Assembly (NCBI GenBank): GCA_934792625.1
Contig: CAKVON010000004.1
Span: forward strand, 1 to 64,000
Direction of reading: 5' to 3'
Length of the DNA: 64,000 bases
Source of the DNA: an uncultured Atopobiaceae bacterium
Lineage (GTDB): Bacteria; Actinomycetota; Coriobacteriia; Coriobacteriales; Atopobiaceae
Both the position numbers and the translations under genes were made by a program. Shown here one piece after another: positions 50,697 through 59,752 of the stretch. Within the stretch, counting starts at the first letter, position 1, and the number at the start of each line of letters is the position of its first letter. Under the pieces are notes generated by a model. That model was given only the letters and a program-made list of their open reading frames with translations. It had not been told where the DNA came from and ran no database searches.

Positions 50697-50725
50697 ATGG
50701 TAAAGCTTACGCTCGGGGCAGACAA
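50697..50725 (-). promoter_or_regulatory. promoter of the HAD-thiN pair
   Basis: TTGTCT (minus strand, 50720-50725), 17-base spacer, TACCAT (50697-50702). It lies back to back with the fmdB-like promoter. Confidence 0.5.
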
Positions 50726-50727
50726 CG

Positions 50728-50756
50728 TGGCACAGGCGCCTGGGTTTGGGTACAGT
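50728..50756 (+). promoter_or_regulatory. promoter of the FmdB-like gene
   Basis: TGGCAC (50728-50733), 17-base spacer, TACAGT (50751-50756), about 57 bases upstream of the start codon. Confidence 0.5.
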
Positions 50757-50820
50757 AAATCCTGCGTGCGCGAACGCGCCGTGACGAAATACGATTGCAC
50801 TTCGAAAGGTATGTTCCAAC

Positions 50821-51057
50821 ATGGCTCGTTATGACTATCGCTGCAACAACTGCTCGCTCACGTTCGAGGTCGAGCACCCCATGACGGCGCACCCCAAGGT
50901 CACCTGCCCCAAGTGCGGCCGCGAGGCGCAGCGCGTCTTCGGCGCCTCGGGCATCGCCTTCAAGGGCACCGGCTTCTACAACACCGACCAGCGCGGCCAC
51001 TCGTCGCACTCCTGCGGCAGTTGCTCCGGCGGCAGTTGCTCCTCGTGCTCCCGCTAG
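50821..51057 (+). CDS. FmdB/CxxC_CxxC-type zinc ribbon protein
   Basis: This 78-residue protein has a zinc ribbon with C8, C11, C29 and C32 (MARYDYRCNNC..CPKC) and an aromatic/Gly segment FKGTGFYNTD typical of the FmdB family. The C-terminal 15 residues are Ser/Gly/Cys repeats with five further cysteines. FmdB was first noted as a regulator of formamidase, but most members have no proven function. GAAAGG lies 11 bases before ATG 50821. It is monocistronic. Confidence 0.88.
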   Translation: MARYDYRCNNCSLTFEVEHPMTAHPKVTCPKCGREAQRVFGASGIAFKGTGFYNTDQRGHSSHSCGSCSGGSCSSCSR

Positions 51058-51098
51058 CAAGAATTCGCGCGGACAGCCACGTCCGACACTGCGAGAAC

Positions 51099-51132
51099 AG
51101 GCCCGCACCCCACCTGGGATGCAGGCCTTTTT
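51099..51132 (+). terminator. terminator after the FmdB-like gene
   Basis: AGGCC-GCA-CCC pairs with GGG-TGC-GGCCT with small bulges, followed by five T. It stands between convergent genes and may also stop glpX transcripts. Confidence 0.75.
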
Positions 51133-51165
51133 CATTGCGAGAAGAACCAGAAGATGTGCTGGCGG

Positions 51166-52179
51166 CTAGAAAATCGAGTCGTGCAGGCCAGGCTCGGAGA
51201 CGTCCGTGCCGAAGCTACCCGAGCGATAGAGGGTCCTCACGAAGGTGGTGGTGTGCTCGACCGAGCTCATTACCAAGGACTCGGTGGTGACGGAACCGTC
51301 ACGGCCACGACGCACGCCGGAGAGCATCTCGCCGTCGGTGATGCCCGTGGCGACGAAATGGATGTCGTTCGTGCGGACGATCTCGTCCATGTTGATGATG
51401 CCGTCGACGTCGAAGTCGCACACGGCCGCAGCCGCGGCGCGCTCGCCCGGCTCGGTGAAGTGGAAGCGGCCCTGGAAGAAGCCGCCGAGCGCCTTGAGGC
51501 CGGCACATGCCAGAACGCCCTCGGGGCCGCCGCCCTCGCCGACCAGCATGTCGACGTCGGTGCCCTCGATGGCGCAGGACAGCGAGGCCTGCACGTCACC
51601 GTCGTAGATGAGGCGGACGCGGGCGCCCGTCTCGCGGACCTCTCGGATCAGGTCCGCATGGCGGGCGCGGTCGAGGATGCAGACGACGACCTCGGACACG
51701 GGCTTGTCCAGGGCGCGCGCGACCGCGGCGACGTTGTGCGCCGCGGGACGGTCGATGCCGACGTCGCAGGGGTCGACGGCGGGGCCGCAGGCAAGCTTGT
51801 ACATGCGCTCGACCGGCGCGTTGAGCAGCGTCTCGCGCGGGGCGAAGGCGATGGCCGAGATCGCGTTGGGCTGGTTGTTGGCGACGAGGTTGGTTCCCTC
51901 GATCGGGTCGACGGCGATGTCGAGCGAGTCGCCACCGCGGCCGACGACCTCGCCGCGACGTAGGATGTCGTGGACGGCACCGGGCTCGCTGCCCTCGATC
52001 CTCTCGCGCTGGCCGAGGACGACGTGGCCGGACATGCTCATGGCACCCAAGCCACGCCTGACCGCCGTCATGGCGTCGGCGTTGGCCGACACCTGGTCGG
52101 CCCGCCCGTTCCATGCCGCGGCTCGGATGGCCGTGGCCTCGCAGACCTTACGGAAGTTCGTGATGAGACTCTGCCTCAC
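51166..52179 (-). CDS. glpX: class II fructose-1,6-bisphosphatase GlpX
   Basis: This 337-residue metal-dependent phosphatase acts on fructose 1,6-bisphosphate (in some species also sedoheptulose 1,7-bisphosphate). Motifs are IAVDPIEGTNLVA, YDGDVQASL, GEGGGPEGVLACAGLKALGG (split near 235-254) and DEIVRTNDIHFVATGITDG. The GTG at 52179 with GGAGG 8 bases upstream gives the family length; ATG codons further up lack ribosome-binding sites. It ends the metK-to-rsmB gene run. It overlaps in function with the class III enzyme at 26495. Confidence 0.93.
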   Translation of the reverse strand: MRQSLITNFRKVCEATAIRAAAWNGRADQVSANADAMTAVRRGLGAMSMSGHVVLGQRERIEGSEPGAVHDILRRGEVVGRGGDSLDIAVDPIEGTNLVANNQPNAISAIAFAPRETLLNAPVERMYKLACGPAVDPCDVGIDRPAAHNVAAVARALDKPVSEVVVCILDRARHADLIREVRETGARVRLIYDGDVQASLSCAIEGTDVDMLVGEGGGPEGVLACAGLKALGGFFQGRFHFTEPGERAAAAAVCDFDVDGIINMDEIVRTNDIHFVATGITDGEMLSGVRRGRDGSVTTESLVMSSVEHTTTFVRTLYRSGSFGTDVSEPGLHDSIF

Positions 52180-52276
52180 TCGGGGTACCTCCAGGGATTC
52201 GCGCGGAATATGACGAAGGTCGCCTGACATGGCGGCGCGACCATACCGCCCCATGCTAGCCGCAAGGGCGCCGGAG

Positions 52277-53731
52277 CTACCCCACCCTCACGAAACGTGC
52301 GCAGAAGTGTCCGTCGAACGAGCCCGCGCGGGGGTGGGAGCGGAACATGCCGCGCTCGTCGACATGGGGGGAGACGAGCTCCAAGACCGACGCGTCCTTC
52401 TCGACGAGGGGAGCCTCGCGCACGTCGGCCAGCTCGAACGCACGGCCCTCGTCCGACGCCAGGAACGAGTCGACCACGCGCACGTCCTCCTCGTCCAGGA
52501 CGGAGCATGTCGAGAAGACCAGCGAGCCCGAGACCCGAACGCGCGCGCTTGCCGCGCGAAGGATCTGCAGCTGGAGCTCGGCAAGCTCGGAGGACGACTC
52601 GCGGCCAAGACCCCAAACGATTTCGGGGTGGCGTCGCATGGTTCCGGTGCCGGTGCATGGCGCATCAACGAACACGAGGTCAAACGCATCGTCGCGAGCG
52701 ATGCCGACAGGCTCGCACGAATCGACGTCCCCAAGCAGGCGGGCGTCGAGGGTCAGGCAGCGGATATGGTCGGCCAGGCCGTGGGCGAGCCTTTCCCGGG
52801 CGACGCCGGACTTGTAGCCGACCGAGTCGACTCCAGTTATGTCGCAGGCGCCACCCTGGCCGATGGCCGCCTCCTCCAAAAGCAACGTCTTGGTTGCCCT
52901 GCCCTGGCCAACCTCGAGGACGCGCGAGGCGGGTGCGGGTGACGCGATGCGCGCGACGAGGCGCGCGGCCATGTCGCTCACGACTACGTCGGCGGACGTG
53001 ACGAGACCGGAGGCAGCGAGGCCGGCGGCGCTCGGCAGAACCCAGGTGCCGGCGAGCGCGGTGGGTCGTGGGTCGAGCCCGGCCGCACGCAACATCACGG
53101 GCACCTCATCTGCGGGGTAAAGGGCGGCGTTGCCCGAGACCCAGACCGGGGCGGGCTCGAGCGCACAGGCGGCCATCTCACAGCAGGCCGGCACACCCAG
53201 GCTGCATGCAAGGTCGCGGGCGAGCCACTCGGGCCAACCCGCAACGAGCGCCAGGTCACAGGCATCGGCCGCGGCATCCTCGACGCGGGCGCGCGCCTCG
53301 GCGACAAGCGGCGCGTCCTTCTCGGCGACACGGCGCAGGACCGCGTTGGCAAGCCCGCAGGCGCGCGGGGCGACGCCACGGACGAGCTCGACCCCCTGGC
53401 TGACCGCGACCGCGCCCGGAGTCCCGAGATACATCAGCTCGAAGGCGGAGACGCGCAGCGCGTCGCGAACGCGCGGCTCGAGCGAGCCGGGCCTTGCAAG
53501 GTACGCCCCCAAGGCGGCGTCGAGCCTGCCCGACGTGGCGACGACGCCGAGCACCAAGCGCTCGGCCAGCCCCTTGTCGCGGGCGTCCAGGCGCGAGAGC
53601 GACTCGGAGCGGCGCATGAGGTCGCGAGCCCGGGCGTCGCGCCTGCGCACCTCGCCGAGGACGCCCAGCGCGGCCACGCGGGCAGCGGACGCCGAGACGC
53701 GTCGCGGGCGGTGCGCTACACGCGAGCCCAA
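52277..53731 (-). CDS. rsmB: 16S rRNA (cytosine-5) methyltransferase RsmB
   Basis: This 484-residue enzyme has an N-terminal NusB-like RNA-binding domain (about 15-140) and a C-terminal SAM methyltransferase. Motif IV is VDAPCTGTGTMRRHPE and motif VI FSTCSVLDEE, whose TC cysteine is the nucleophile in this family. The start is a TTG at 53731 with AAGGA 6 bases upstream, overlapping the fmt end by 16 bases. Its place right after fmt is typical. Confidence 0.93.
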   Translation of the reverse strand: MGSRVAHRPRRVSASAARVAALGVLGEVRRRDARARDLMRRSESLSRLDARDKGLAERLVLGVVATSGRLDAALGAYLARPGSLEPRVRDALRVSAFELMYLGTPGAVAVSQGVELVRGVAPRACGLANAVLRRVAEKDAPLVAEARARVEDAAADACDLALVAGWPEWLARDLACSLGVPACCEMAACALEPAPVWVSGNAALYPADEVPVMLRAAGLDPRPTALAGTWVLPSAAGLAASGLVTSADVVVSDMAARLVARIASPAPASRVLEVGQGRATKTLLLEEAAIGQGGACDITGVDSVGYKSGVARERLAHGLADHIRCLTLDARLLGDVDSCEPVGIARDDAFDLVFVDAPCTGTGTMRRHPEIVWGLGRESSSELAELQLQILRAASARVRVSGSLVFSTCSVLDEEDVRVVDSFLASDEGRAFELADVREAPLVEKDASVLELVSPHVDERGMFRSHPRAGSFDGHFCARFVRVG

Positions 53732-54633
53732 GAGTCATCCTTGCCGGCGATGCCCGCGGCAAACGCCTGCGCCGCCATGGCACGCTTGCCGTCGGGCTTG
53801 ACCTGCTCGAGGCGAAGCGCGCCCTCGGAGCAGCCGAGCCAGATGCGGCCCTTGCGCACGAGCACCCGGGCGCGCTCGACCTCGACGCTCGGGTCGGGCT
53901 CGGCGGCGAGCACTCGCAGGGCGCGGCCGGAGACGACGCAGCGGGACGGCGCGGTGTCTCCGGAGGCCCTGACCAGGCGCGCGTTCTTCTCGGCAGAGAA
54001 ATCGGGGTCGAGAAGGACCTCGTCCTTGCGGATCTTCTTGGCGTAGGTCACGAGCGACTCGTCCTGCTCGACCCACTGTGCCGTACCGTCGGCGATGGTG
54101 GGCAGCGCGGCGGCGAGCTCGTCGGCGCCCAGGCGCGCGAGCTCGTCCAAAAGCTGCGCGCTGGAGAGGCCGGAGCAGTCGACGTCGGCCTGGCGGCAAT
54201 AGGCGCCGGCGTCGAGGTCGTGGACGACGCGCATGATCGAGACGCCGGCACGCTCGTCGCCGGCAAGGATCGCCCTCTGGATGGGGGCGGCACCGCGCCA
54301 GCGCGGCAGGCTCGAGGCATGGACGTTGACGCAGCCCAGGCGCGCCGCGTCGAGAAGGGCGTCGGGAAGCAGGCAGCCGAACGCGGCGACCACGCCCAGG
54401 TCGCACGAGAGCGACCCAATGCGCTCGACCAGGGCGTCGTCGACACGGGAGGCCTCAACGACCTCGAGGCCGAGCTCGAGGGCGCGCGCCTTGACGGGCG
54501 ACGGCTCGAGCTTGCGGCCACGGGAGCGGACGGCGTCCGGGCGCGTGACGACGAGCGTGAGGTCGGTCGTCTCGGCGACGCGCTCGAGCGACGGGACGGC
54601 GAAGTCGGGCGTCCCCATGAAGAAGGTGCGCAA
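53716..54633 (-). CDS. fmt: methionyl-tRNA formyltransferase
   Basis: This 305-residue enzyme formylates initiator Met-tRNA using 10-formyl-THF. It has FFMGTPDFAVPSLERV, RGRKLEPSPVKARAL, NVHASSLPRWRGAAPIQRAI with the catalytic Asn/His, and HDLDAGA. The C-terminal tRNA-binding domain is present. The start is a TTG at 54633 with GGGGAGG 5 bases upstream; the longer open frame across def is not Fmt-like. It is 12 bases after def, whose product removes the formyl group. Confidence 0.95.
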   Translation of the reverse strand: MRTFFMGTPDFAVPSLERVAETTDLTLVVTRPDAVRSRGRKLEPSPVKARALELGLEVVEASRVDDALVERIGSLSCDLGVVAAFGCLLPDALLDAARLGCVNVHASSLPRWRGAAPIQRAILAGDERAGVSIMRVVHDLDAGAYCRQADVDCSGLSSAQLLDELARLGADELAAALPTIADGTAQWVEQDESLVTYAKKIRKDEVLLDPDFSAEKNARLVRASGDTAPSRCVVSGRALRVLAAEPDPSVEVERARVLVRKGRIWLGCSEGALRLEQVKPDGKRAMAAQAFAAGIAGKDDSWARV

Positions 54634-54644
54634 GGTTGCCTCCC

Positions 54645-55184
54645 CTACTCGACCGAGGTCTCGCCCGGGCGGGCGCCGGACTCGAGGGCCTTCTCGTACT
54701 CGGCCATGGCGCGGGCGCGCTTGAGGGGCGGCAGGTGGTCGACCATGGTGGTGCCGTGCAGGTGGTCGATCTCGTGCTGGAGGCACACGCACATCAGGTT
54801 GTGCTCGGCCTCGTACTCCATGAGGTCGCCGTCGAGGTTGCGGGCGTGGACGCGCACGTGGCTCGGGCGCGTGACGCTGACCGAGATGCCGGGAAACGAC
54901 AGGCACCCCTCGTCGAAGGGCTCGGGGTCGCCGTCGGCCTCGATGATGCGGGGGTTGATCAGGACGTAGGGGTTCTTGGGGCCGTCGCCATAGTCGACGT
55001 CGATCACGACGAGCTGCACGAGCTCGCCGACCTGCGGGGCGGCCAGGCCACAGCCGTCGGCGGCGTACATGGTCTCGAGCATGCGCTCGGCAAGCTCGCG
55101 GACCGAGTCGTCGATCTCGTCGATGGGGGCGCACTCCTGCGAGAGGCGCTGGTCGGGCGAAAGCACGATGTCCATGGTGCTCAT
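54645..55184 (-). CDS. def: peptide deformylase
   Basis: This 179-residue metalloenzyme removes N-formyl groups from new proteins. Motif 1 is GCGLAAPQVG (44-53), motif 2 EGCLSFPG with metal ligand C94, motif 3 HEIDH with H137, E138, H141. GGAGAG lies about 10 bases before ATG 55184. The priA-def-fmt-rsmB order is widely conserved. Confidence 0.96.
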   Translation of the reverse strand: MSTMDIVLSPDQRLSQECAPIDEIDDSVRELAERMLETMYAADGCGLAAPQVGELVQLVVIDVDYGDGPKNPYVLINPRIIEADGDPEPFDEGCLSFPGISVSVTRPSHVRVHARNLDGDLMEYEAEHNLMCVCLQHEIDHLHGTTMVDHLPPLKRARAMAEYEKALESGARPGETSVE

Positions 55185-55216
55185 AGGTTCTTCTCTCCAG
55201 TCGTTGTTTCGGACGG

Positions 55217-57535
55217 CTACATGAGGTCGTACGCGTCGATGTCAAGGGCCATGTTACTACCCAGCCTGCCGCCGAAACGGGCGGATACGGCGGCCGCGCA
55301 TTCCGAGAGCAGCGGACCGGGCTCGCTGCCAAGCGGCGCCTTGACCAGGACGTGCCTTCGGAAGCGGTCCTTGACGCGGGCCTTGAGGCACTCGGCGGGT
55401 CCCAGGACGCGCCACCCGTCCAGGCAGGCGACGCGCGAGCGGACCTCGTCGGCCATGGCGCGGCAGACGCGCTCGACACGGGACTCGTCGCGACCCCACA
55501 CGATCACGTTGGCGAGTCGGGCATAGGGCGGGTAGCTGGCCTCCTGCCTGTCCGCGAGCTCGCGGGACAGGAAGACCTCGCGGTCGTGCTCGGCCACGGC
55601 GCGGATCGCCGGGTGGCTCGACCAGTAGGTCTGGACGATGACCTGGCCGGGCCTCTCCCCTCGCCCGGCACGGCCCGCGACCTGCTCCAGAAGGTCGTAG
55701 GTCCTCTCGGCGGCACGGAAGTCGGGCAGCTTGAGGGTCGTGTCGGCGTTGATGACGCCCACCACGGTGACCTCGGGGAAGTCAAGGCCCTTGGCGATCA
55801 TCTGCGTGCCCACGAGCACGGCGCGCTCGGCCGCGTCGAAGCGCTCGAGCAGGCGCTGGTGGGCACCCTTCGCCTTGGTCGTGTCGGCGTCCATGCGCAC
55901 GACGTCGACGCCGTCGGGCAGGAGCACGCGCAGCTCGTCCTCGACGCGCTGCGTGCCCACGCCGAACTGCGCGAGGTAGCGGCTCCCGCAGTTGGGGCAC
56001 TTGGTCGTGGGGTCGGGATAGGCCCTCACCGGCCAGGAGGTCCCGCAGGTGTGGCACATGAGCGAGTGGGTGCGCTCGTGGTAGGTGAGCGCCGTCGAGC
56101 AGTGCGGGCAGCTCGGGACGCATCCGCACTCGCGGCACATGAGGAAGTTGGCGAAGCCGCGGCGGTTGAGCATGAGGACGGCCTTCTCGCCGCGGTCGCA
56201 TGCGTCCAGCAGGGCCTCGCGCAGGGGTGCCGAGAAGATCGAGCGGTTCCCCGAGGCAAACTGCTGGGCCATGTCGACGACGCGGACCGTGGGCAGAAGC
56301 GAGGACCCCGGGCGCTCGGTCATGCGGACGCGAGTCCAGGAGCTGCCCGCGTGGGAGCCGGCGGCGCATCGCCCCAGGCTCTCCAGCGAGGGAGTGGCAG
56401 ACCCCAGCACCAGGGCGCAGCCGCGCTCCCGGGCCATGTGGGCCGCCACCTCGCGGGCGTGGTAGCGCGGCGAGCAGTCCTGCTTGTAGGAGGCCTCGTG
56501 CTCCTCGTCGATGATGATGAGGCCGACATCCGGCACGGGGGCAAACAGGGCGGAACGCGCGCCCACGACGACATGCGCGCGCCCACGACGCAGCAGGTCC
56601 CACTGGTCGAAGCGCTCCCCGTCGGACAGCCGGGAGTGCAGGACCGCGACGTCGTCGCCGAACCTGGAACGGAAGCGGCCGACGGTCTGGGCAGTGAGCG
56701 AGATCTCGGGGACGAGCACGATGGCGCCGCGGCCGCGGGACAGGGCCGCCTCGATCGCGGCGAGGTAGACCTCGGTCTTGCCGGAGCCGGTCACGCCGTC
56801 CACCAAGACGACGTCGCCCGCGGCGGCCTCGCTCGCGCGTGCAATCGCGGCAAGCGCGTCCACCTGGCCACGGGTCAGCTCGCGAGGCTTGGGGGCGGCC
56901 GCCGACGACAGGGACGTGGCGTCGCCAGAGCCGCGAACCTGGCGCCGGGACTCGACGCTCACGACACCCCTCTTGGCAAGGGCGGAGACGGCCGCGGGCG
57001 CGCCGGGGATGATGGCGCCGAGCTCGGACAGGCGCATGCCTCCCGCGGCGAGCGCCTCCAGCACGGCCCTCTGCCTGCTCGCGTTTCGGGCGGGCTCGAA
57101 GTCCGCGGCGGACGCCGAGAGGGCGACCCAGCGCTCGTCGACGGCGCCGGCCGAGTCCGAGACGAGCCTCCAGGGCTCGCCAGGAGCGTCACGGACGACC
57201 TTGACCTTCTGGCCCGGGGCAAGAAACGGCCTCACCGCGTCGGCGACGGGACACGCGTACTCGCGCGCCATCCACATGGCGACACGGGCGGAAACCTCGT
57301 CGAAGGCGGGTTCGGCCAAAACCTGCGAGACGGGCCTGACCCTCGAGGGATCGACGCCCGCGGCCGGCTCCCCCGAGACGGACATGACGTAGCCCACGAC
57401 CTCGCGGCTCCCCAAGGGAACGAGCACGGTCGCGCCAACGGCCACCTCGCCCGCAAGCGAATCGGGCACCAGGTAGTCGAACGCCCCGTCAAGGGCGCGC
57501 GTCGGAATGTCAAGCACGACGCCCACGTACGTCAT
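55217..57535 (-). CDS. priA: primosomal replication restart helicase PriA
   Basis: This 772-residue helicase reloads DnaB at collapsed forks. An N-terminal 3'-DNA-binding domain precedes the core with Walker A GVTGSGKTEVY, DEEH box IIDEEHEASYKQ, and a cysteine-rich zinc insertion (CRECGCVPSCPHC..CHTCGTSWP..CPNCGS). Motif VI lies in LLEQVAGRAGRG. All catalytic motifs are intact, unlike the helicase-dead PriA of some Actinobacteria. The ATG overlaps the upstream stop by 4 bases. Confidence 0.96.
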   Translation of the reverse strand: MTYVGVVLDIPTRALDGAFDYLVPDSLAGEVAVGATVLVPLGSREVVGYVMSVSGEPAAGVDPSRVRPVSQVLAEPAFDEVSARVAMWMAREYACPVADAVRPFLAPGQKVKVVRDAPGEPWRLVSDSAGAVDERWVALSASAADFEPARNASRQRAVLEALAAGGMRLSELGAIIPGAPAAVSALAKRGVVSVESRRQVRGSGDATSLSSAAAPKPRELTRGQVDALAAIARASEAAAGDVVLVDGVTGSGKTEVYLAAIEAALSRGRGAIVLVPEISLTAQTVGRFRSRFGDDVAVLHSRLSDGERFDQWDLLRRGRAHVVVGARSALFAPVPDVGLIIIDEEHEASYKQDCSPRYHAREVAAHMARERGCALVLGSATPSLESLGRCAAGSHAGSSWTRVRMTERPGSSLLPTVRVVDMAQQFASGNRSIFSAPLREALLDACDRGEKAVLMLNRRGFANFLMCRECGCVPSCPHCSTALTYHERTHSLMCHTCGTSWPVRAYPDPTTKCPNCGSRYLAQFGVGTQRVEDELRVLLPDGVDVVRMDADTTKAKGAHQRLLERFDAAERAVLVGTQMIAKGLDFPEVTVVGVINADTTLKLPDFRAAERTYDLLEQVAGRAGRGERPGQVIVQTYWSSHPAIRAVAEHDREVFLSRELADRQEASYPPYARLANVIVWGRDESRVERVCRAMADEVRSRVACLDGWRVLGPAECLKARVKDRFRRHVLVKAPLGSEPGPLLSECAAAVSARFGGRLGSNMALDIDAYDLM

Positions 57536-58137
57536 GTGCAGACCCGACCCCGCGCGGGATCGAAGATGCCCTCGAGCGAGAAGGACCGGGCAGACTCGTC
57601 GAACGAGAAGGCCATGACGGCGCAGTTGGGGAGACGCTCGGGAACGGTCTCGCCAGGCGCAAGCGTCGTGGCGACGAACTGCCTGGAAGCGCTACCGTGC
57701 GAGACGGCGAGAAGCGTCGACACGCCATCGGCGCAGATGTCGGACGCCAGGGCGCGCGTCATGCGATCGCGAACTGCCTCGTCCCCCTCGCCGCCGAAGG
57801 GGACGAGCGCATCGCCCGGGTTCCAGACGTCGCAGGGCAGCTCGTCGAAGGGACCCCCCTCGAACGACCCGTACGCTCGCTCGATGATTCCGGGCTCGGC
57901 TTCGACATTGCCGTCAAACCCCAGGCCGCAGGCGATTATGGCGGCGGTGGACATGGCTCGCCCCAAGGGGGACGAGACCATGCGGTCGGGCACGACGCCG
58001 TGGTCGGAAAGCCACAGGGCGGCATCATGCGCCTGCGCACGACCAAGGGACGTGAGGGGCGAGTCGCACTGCCCCTGCACCGCCCTTCTCACGTTGAACT
58101 CCGTCTGGCCATGTCTGACCAGGTACAGACGTCTCAA
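57532..58137 (-). CDS. histidine phosphatase (phosphoglycerate mutase-like)
   Basis: This 201-residue protein has the phosphohistidine motif LVRHGQTEFN near the N-terminus, SSPLGRAMSTA and the second catalytic histidine in VSHGSASR. Members include cofactor-dependent mutases and small-molecule phosphatases; at this size a phosphatase is likelier than a glycolytic mutase. The TTG at 58137 has GGGGGAG 5 bases upstream. It is coupled to priA by an ATGA overlap and lies 36 bases after metK. Confidence 0.88.
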   Translation of the reverse strand: MRRLYLVRHGQTEFNVRRAVQGQCDSPLTSLGRAQAHDAALWLSDHGVVPDRMVSSPLGRAMSTAAIIACGLGFDGNVEAEPGIIERAYGSFEGGPFDELPCDVWNPGDALVPFGGEGDEAVRDRMTRALASDICADGVSTLLAVSHGSASRQFVATTLAPGETVPERLPNCAVMAFSFDESARSFSLEGIFDPARGRVCT

Positions 58138-58173
58138 ACTCTCCCCCTCCGCCGGTGTGGGTGTTGCCCGGGA

Positions 58174-59436
58174 CTAGGCGCCGAGCTCGGCCACGGCGGC
58201 CTTGAGCTCGTCGGTGCGGTTGGTCGCCTCCCACGTGAAGTCGGCGTCCTCGCGGCCGAAGTGGCCGTACGCGGCGGTCTTCTCGAAGATGGGGCGACGC
58301 AGGTCGAGGTCGCGGATGATGGCGCCGGGACGCAGGTCGAAGACGCGCGAGACCGCCTGCTCGATGACGCGGTCGGAGACCGTGCCCGTACCCTTGGTGT
58401 CGACCAGGACGCTCAGCGGGTGGCTGACGCCGATCGCGTAGGCGAGCTCGACCTCGCACTTGTGGGCCAGCCCCGCGGCAACGACGTTCTTGGCAACCCA
58501 ACGCGCGGCGTACGCGGCGGAACGGTCGACCTTGGTGCAGTCCTTGCCCGAGAAGGCGCCGCCGCCATGACGGCCCATGCCGCCATAGGTGTCGACGATG
58601 ATCTTGCGACCGGTGAGGCCGGTGTCGCCCATGGGGCCGCCGACGACGAAGCGGCCGGTCGGGTTGACGTAGATGTCGGCCTCATCCCACTTGATGCCCT
58701 GGGCGTCGAGCACGGGGGCGATGACGTGCTCGGTGACGTCGCGCTTGATGAGGCCCATGTCGGTAATGGTGGCGTCGTGCTGGGTCGAGACGACGATCGC
58801 GCTGACCTCGACGGGACGGTCGTCCTCGTAGCGGACCGTGACCTGGGTCTTGCCGTCGGGACGCAGGTAGTCGAGCTCGCCGGACTTGCGGACGGCGGCG
58901 AGCCTCTCGCTCATGCGCTGCGCGAGGTAGATGGGCATGGGCATGAGCACGTCGGTCTCGTCGGAGGCGTAGCCGAACATCATGCCCTGGTCGCCGGCAC
59001 CGACCGCGTCGATCGGGTCGGTGGTGCGGCCGGCCTGCGCGTCGAAGGACTCGTCGACGCCCTGGGCGATGTCGGGGCTCTGCTCGTGGATGAGGTTGAG
59101 GACGCCGCAGGTCTCGCAGTCGAAGCCGTACTTCGCGCGGTCGTAGCCGATGCGACGAATGACGTCGCGGGCGATGGTCTGGACGTCGACGTAGGCCTCG
59201 GTGCGAATCTCGCCGGCGACGATGACGGTGCCGGTGGTCACGAACGTCTCACAGGCGCAACGAACGTTCTCGACGCGGGCGGGGGCACCGTTGGGGGCAA
59301 CGTAGCCCGAGGCCTCGAGCTCGGCCTCCTTGGCGAGGATGGCGTCCAGGATGGCGTCGGAGACCTGGTCGCAGATCTTGTCGGGGTGACCCTCGGTCAC
59401 GCTCTCGGACGTGAAGTAGTAGCTGTCGTGTGCCAT
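58174..59436 (-). CDS. metK: S-adenosylmethionine synthetase
   Basis: This 420-residue enzyme makes S-adenosylmethionine from methionine and ATP. It has [32 protein letters not shown], the [20 protein letters not shown]-loop and the conserved DIAQGVDE. The ATG at 59436 has GGAGG upstream. It is controlled by the SAM-I riboswitch immediately upstream, and leads the run to glpX. Confidence 0.97.
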   Translation of the reverse strand: MAHDSYYFTSESVTEGHPDKICDQVSDAILDAILAKEAELEASGYVAPNGAPARVENVRCACETFVTTGTVIVAGEIRTEAYVDVQTIARDVIRRIGYDRAKYGFDCETCGVLNLIHEQSPDIAQGVDESFDAQAGRTTDPIDAVGAGDQGMMFGYASDETDVLMPMPIYLAQRMSERLAAVRKSGELDYLRPDGKTQVTVRYEDDRPVEVSAIVVSTQHDATITDMGLIKRDVTEHVIAPVLDAQGIKWDEADIYVNPTGRFVVGGPMGDTGLTGRKIIVDTYGGMGRHGGGAFSGKDCTKVDRSAAYAARWVAKNVVAAGLAHKCEVELAYAIGVSHPLSVLVDTKGTGTVSDRVIEQAVSRVFDLRPGAIIRDLDLRRPIFEKTAAYGHFGREDADFTWEATNRTDELKAAVAELGA

Positions 59437-59488
59437 GTCGGATTCCTCCAGTCGGGCATGTCGGCCCGCTTAGACTTGGGCCGCTAAG

Positions 59489-59677
59489 AGAAGCGGCCCC
59501 CTGCTTGCGAAGGGGACCGCGTTGCAATGCCGCTTCTTCCCCCGTCTTCCAGACCGCGTGCGGCCTGCCGAGAATTGGCACCGTGCCCCGTTTTAGGGGT
59601 CGGTTGCCGGAGCTTCACAGGGCTCGGTCCCTCAGCTCTTTGCGCCCGCGACAGATCCGCGGGAGCCTCTTGACGAG
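59489..59677 (-). ncRNA. SAM-I (S-box) riboswitch controlling metK
   Basis: Minus-strand leader. P1 is CUCGUC (59672-59677) with GACGGG (59541-59546). P2 is GCUC/GAGC around an extra hairpin CCGCG/CGCGG. The conserved core has GAGGGACCGAGCCC, GAAGCUCCGGCAACC, GGUGCCAAUUC and GGAAGA. The antiterminator strand AAGAAGCGGC (59529-59538) can pair with GCCGCTTCT (59489-59497), which is the 3' side of the terminator. SAM binding stabilises P1, frees the terminator and turns metK off; this mode is established for S-box RNAs and inferred here. The rest of 59437-59752 holds the terminator, the promoter and a short spacer. Confidence 0.95.
59493..59520 (-). terminator. expression-platform terminator of the SAM riboswitch
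   Basis: GCGGTCCCCT pairs with AGGGGGCCGC (one U-G) across an 8-nt loop, followed on the minus strand by TTCTCTT. Confidence 0.85.
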
Positions 59678-59685
59678 CAACGAGA

Positions 59686-59714
59686 ACTCTATTCCCAAAC
59701 GACACGGGTGTAAA
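59686..59714 (-). promoter_or_regulatory. promoter of the metK leader
   Basis: TTTACA (minus strand, 59709-59714), 17-base spacer, TAGAGT (59686-59691). The predicted start is at the first base of the riboswitch P1 stem. Confidence 0.75.
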
Positions 59715-59752
59715 CAGGATTGGGCCCGCGAGGGCCGCGCTCCACGGGATGC

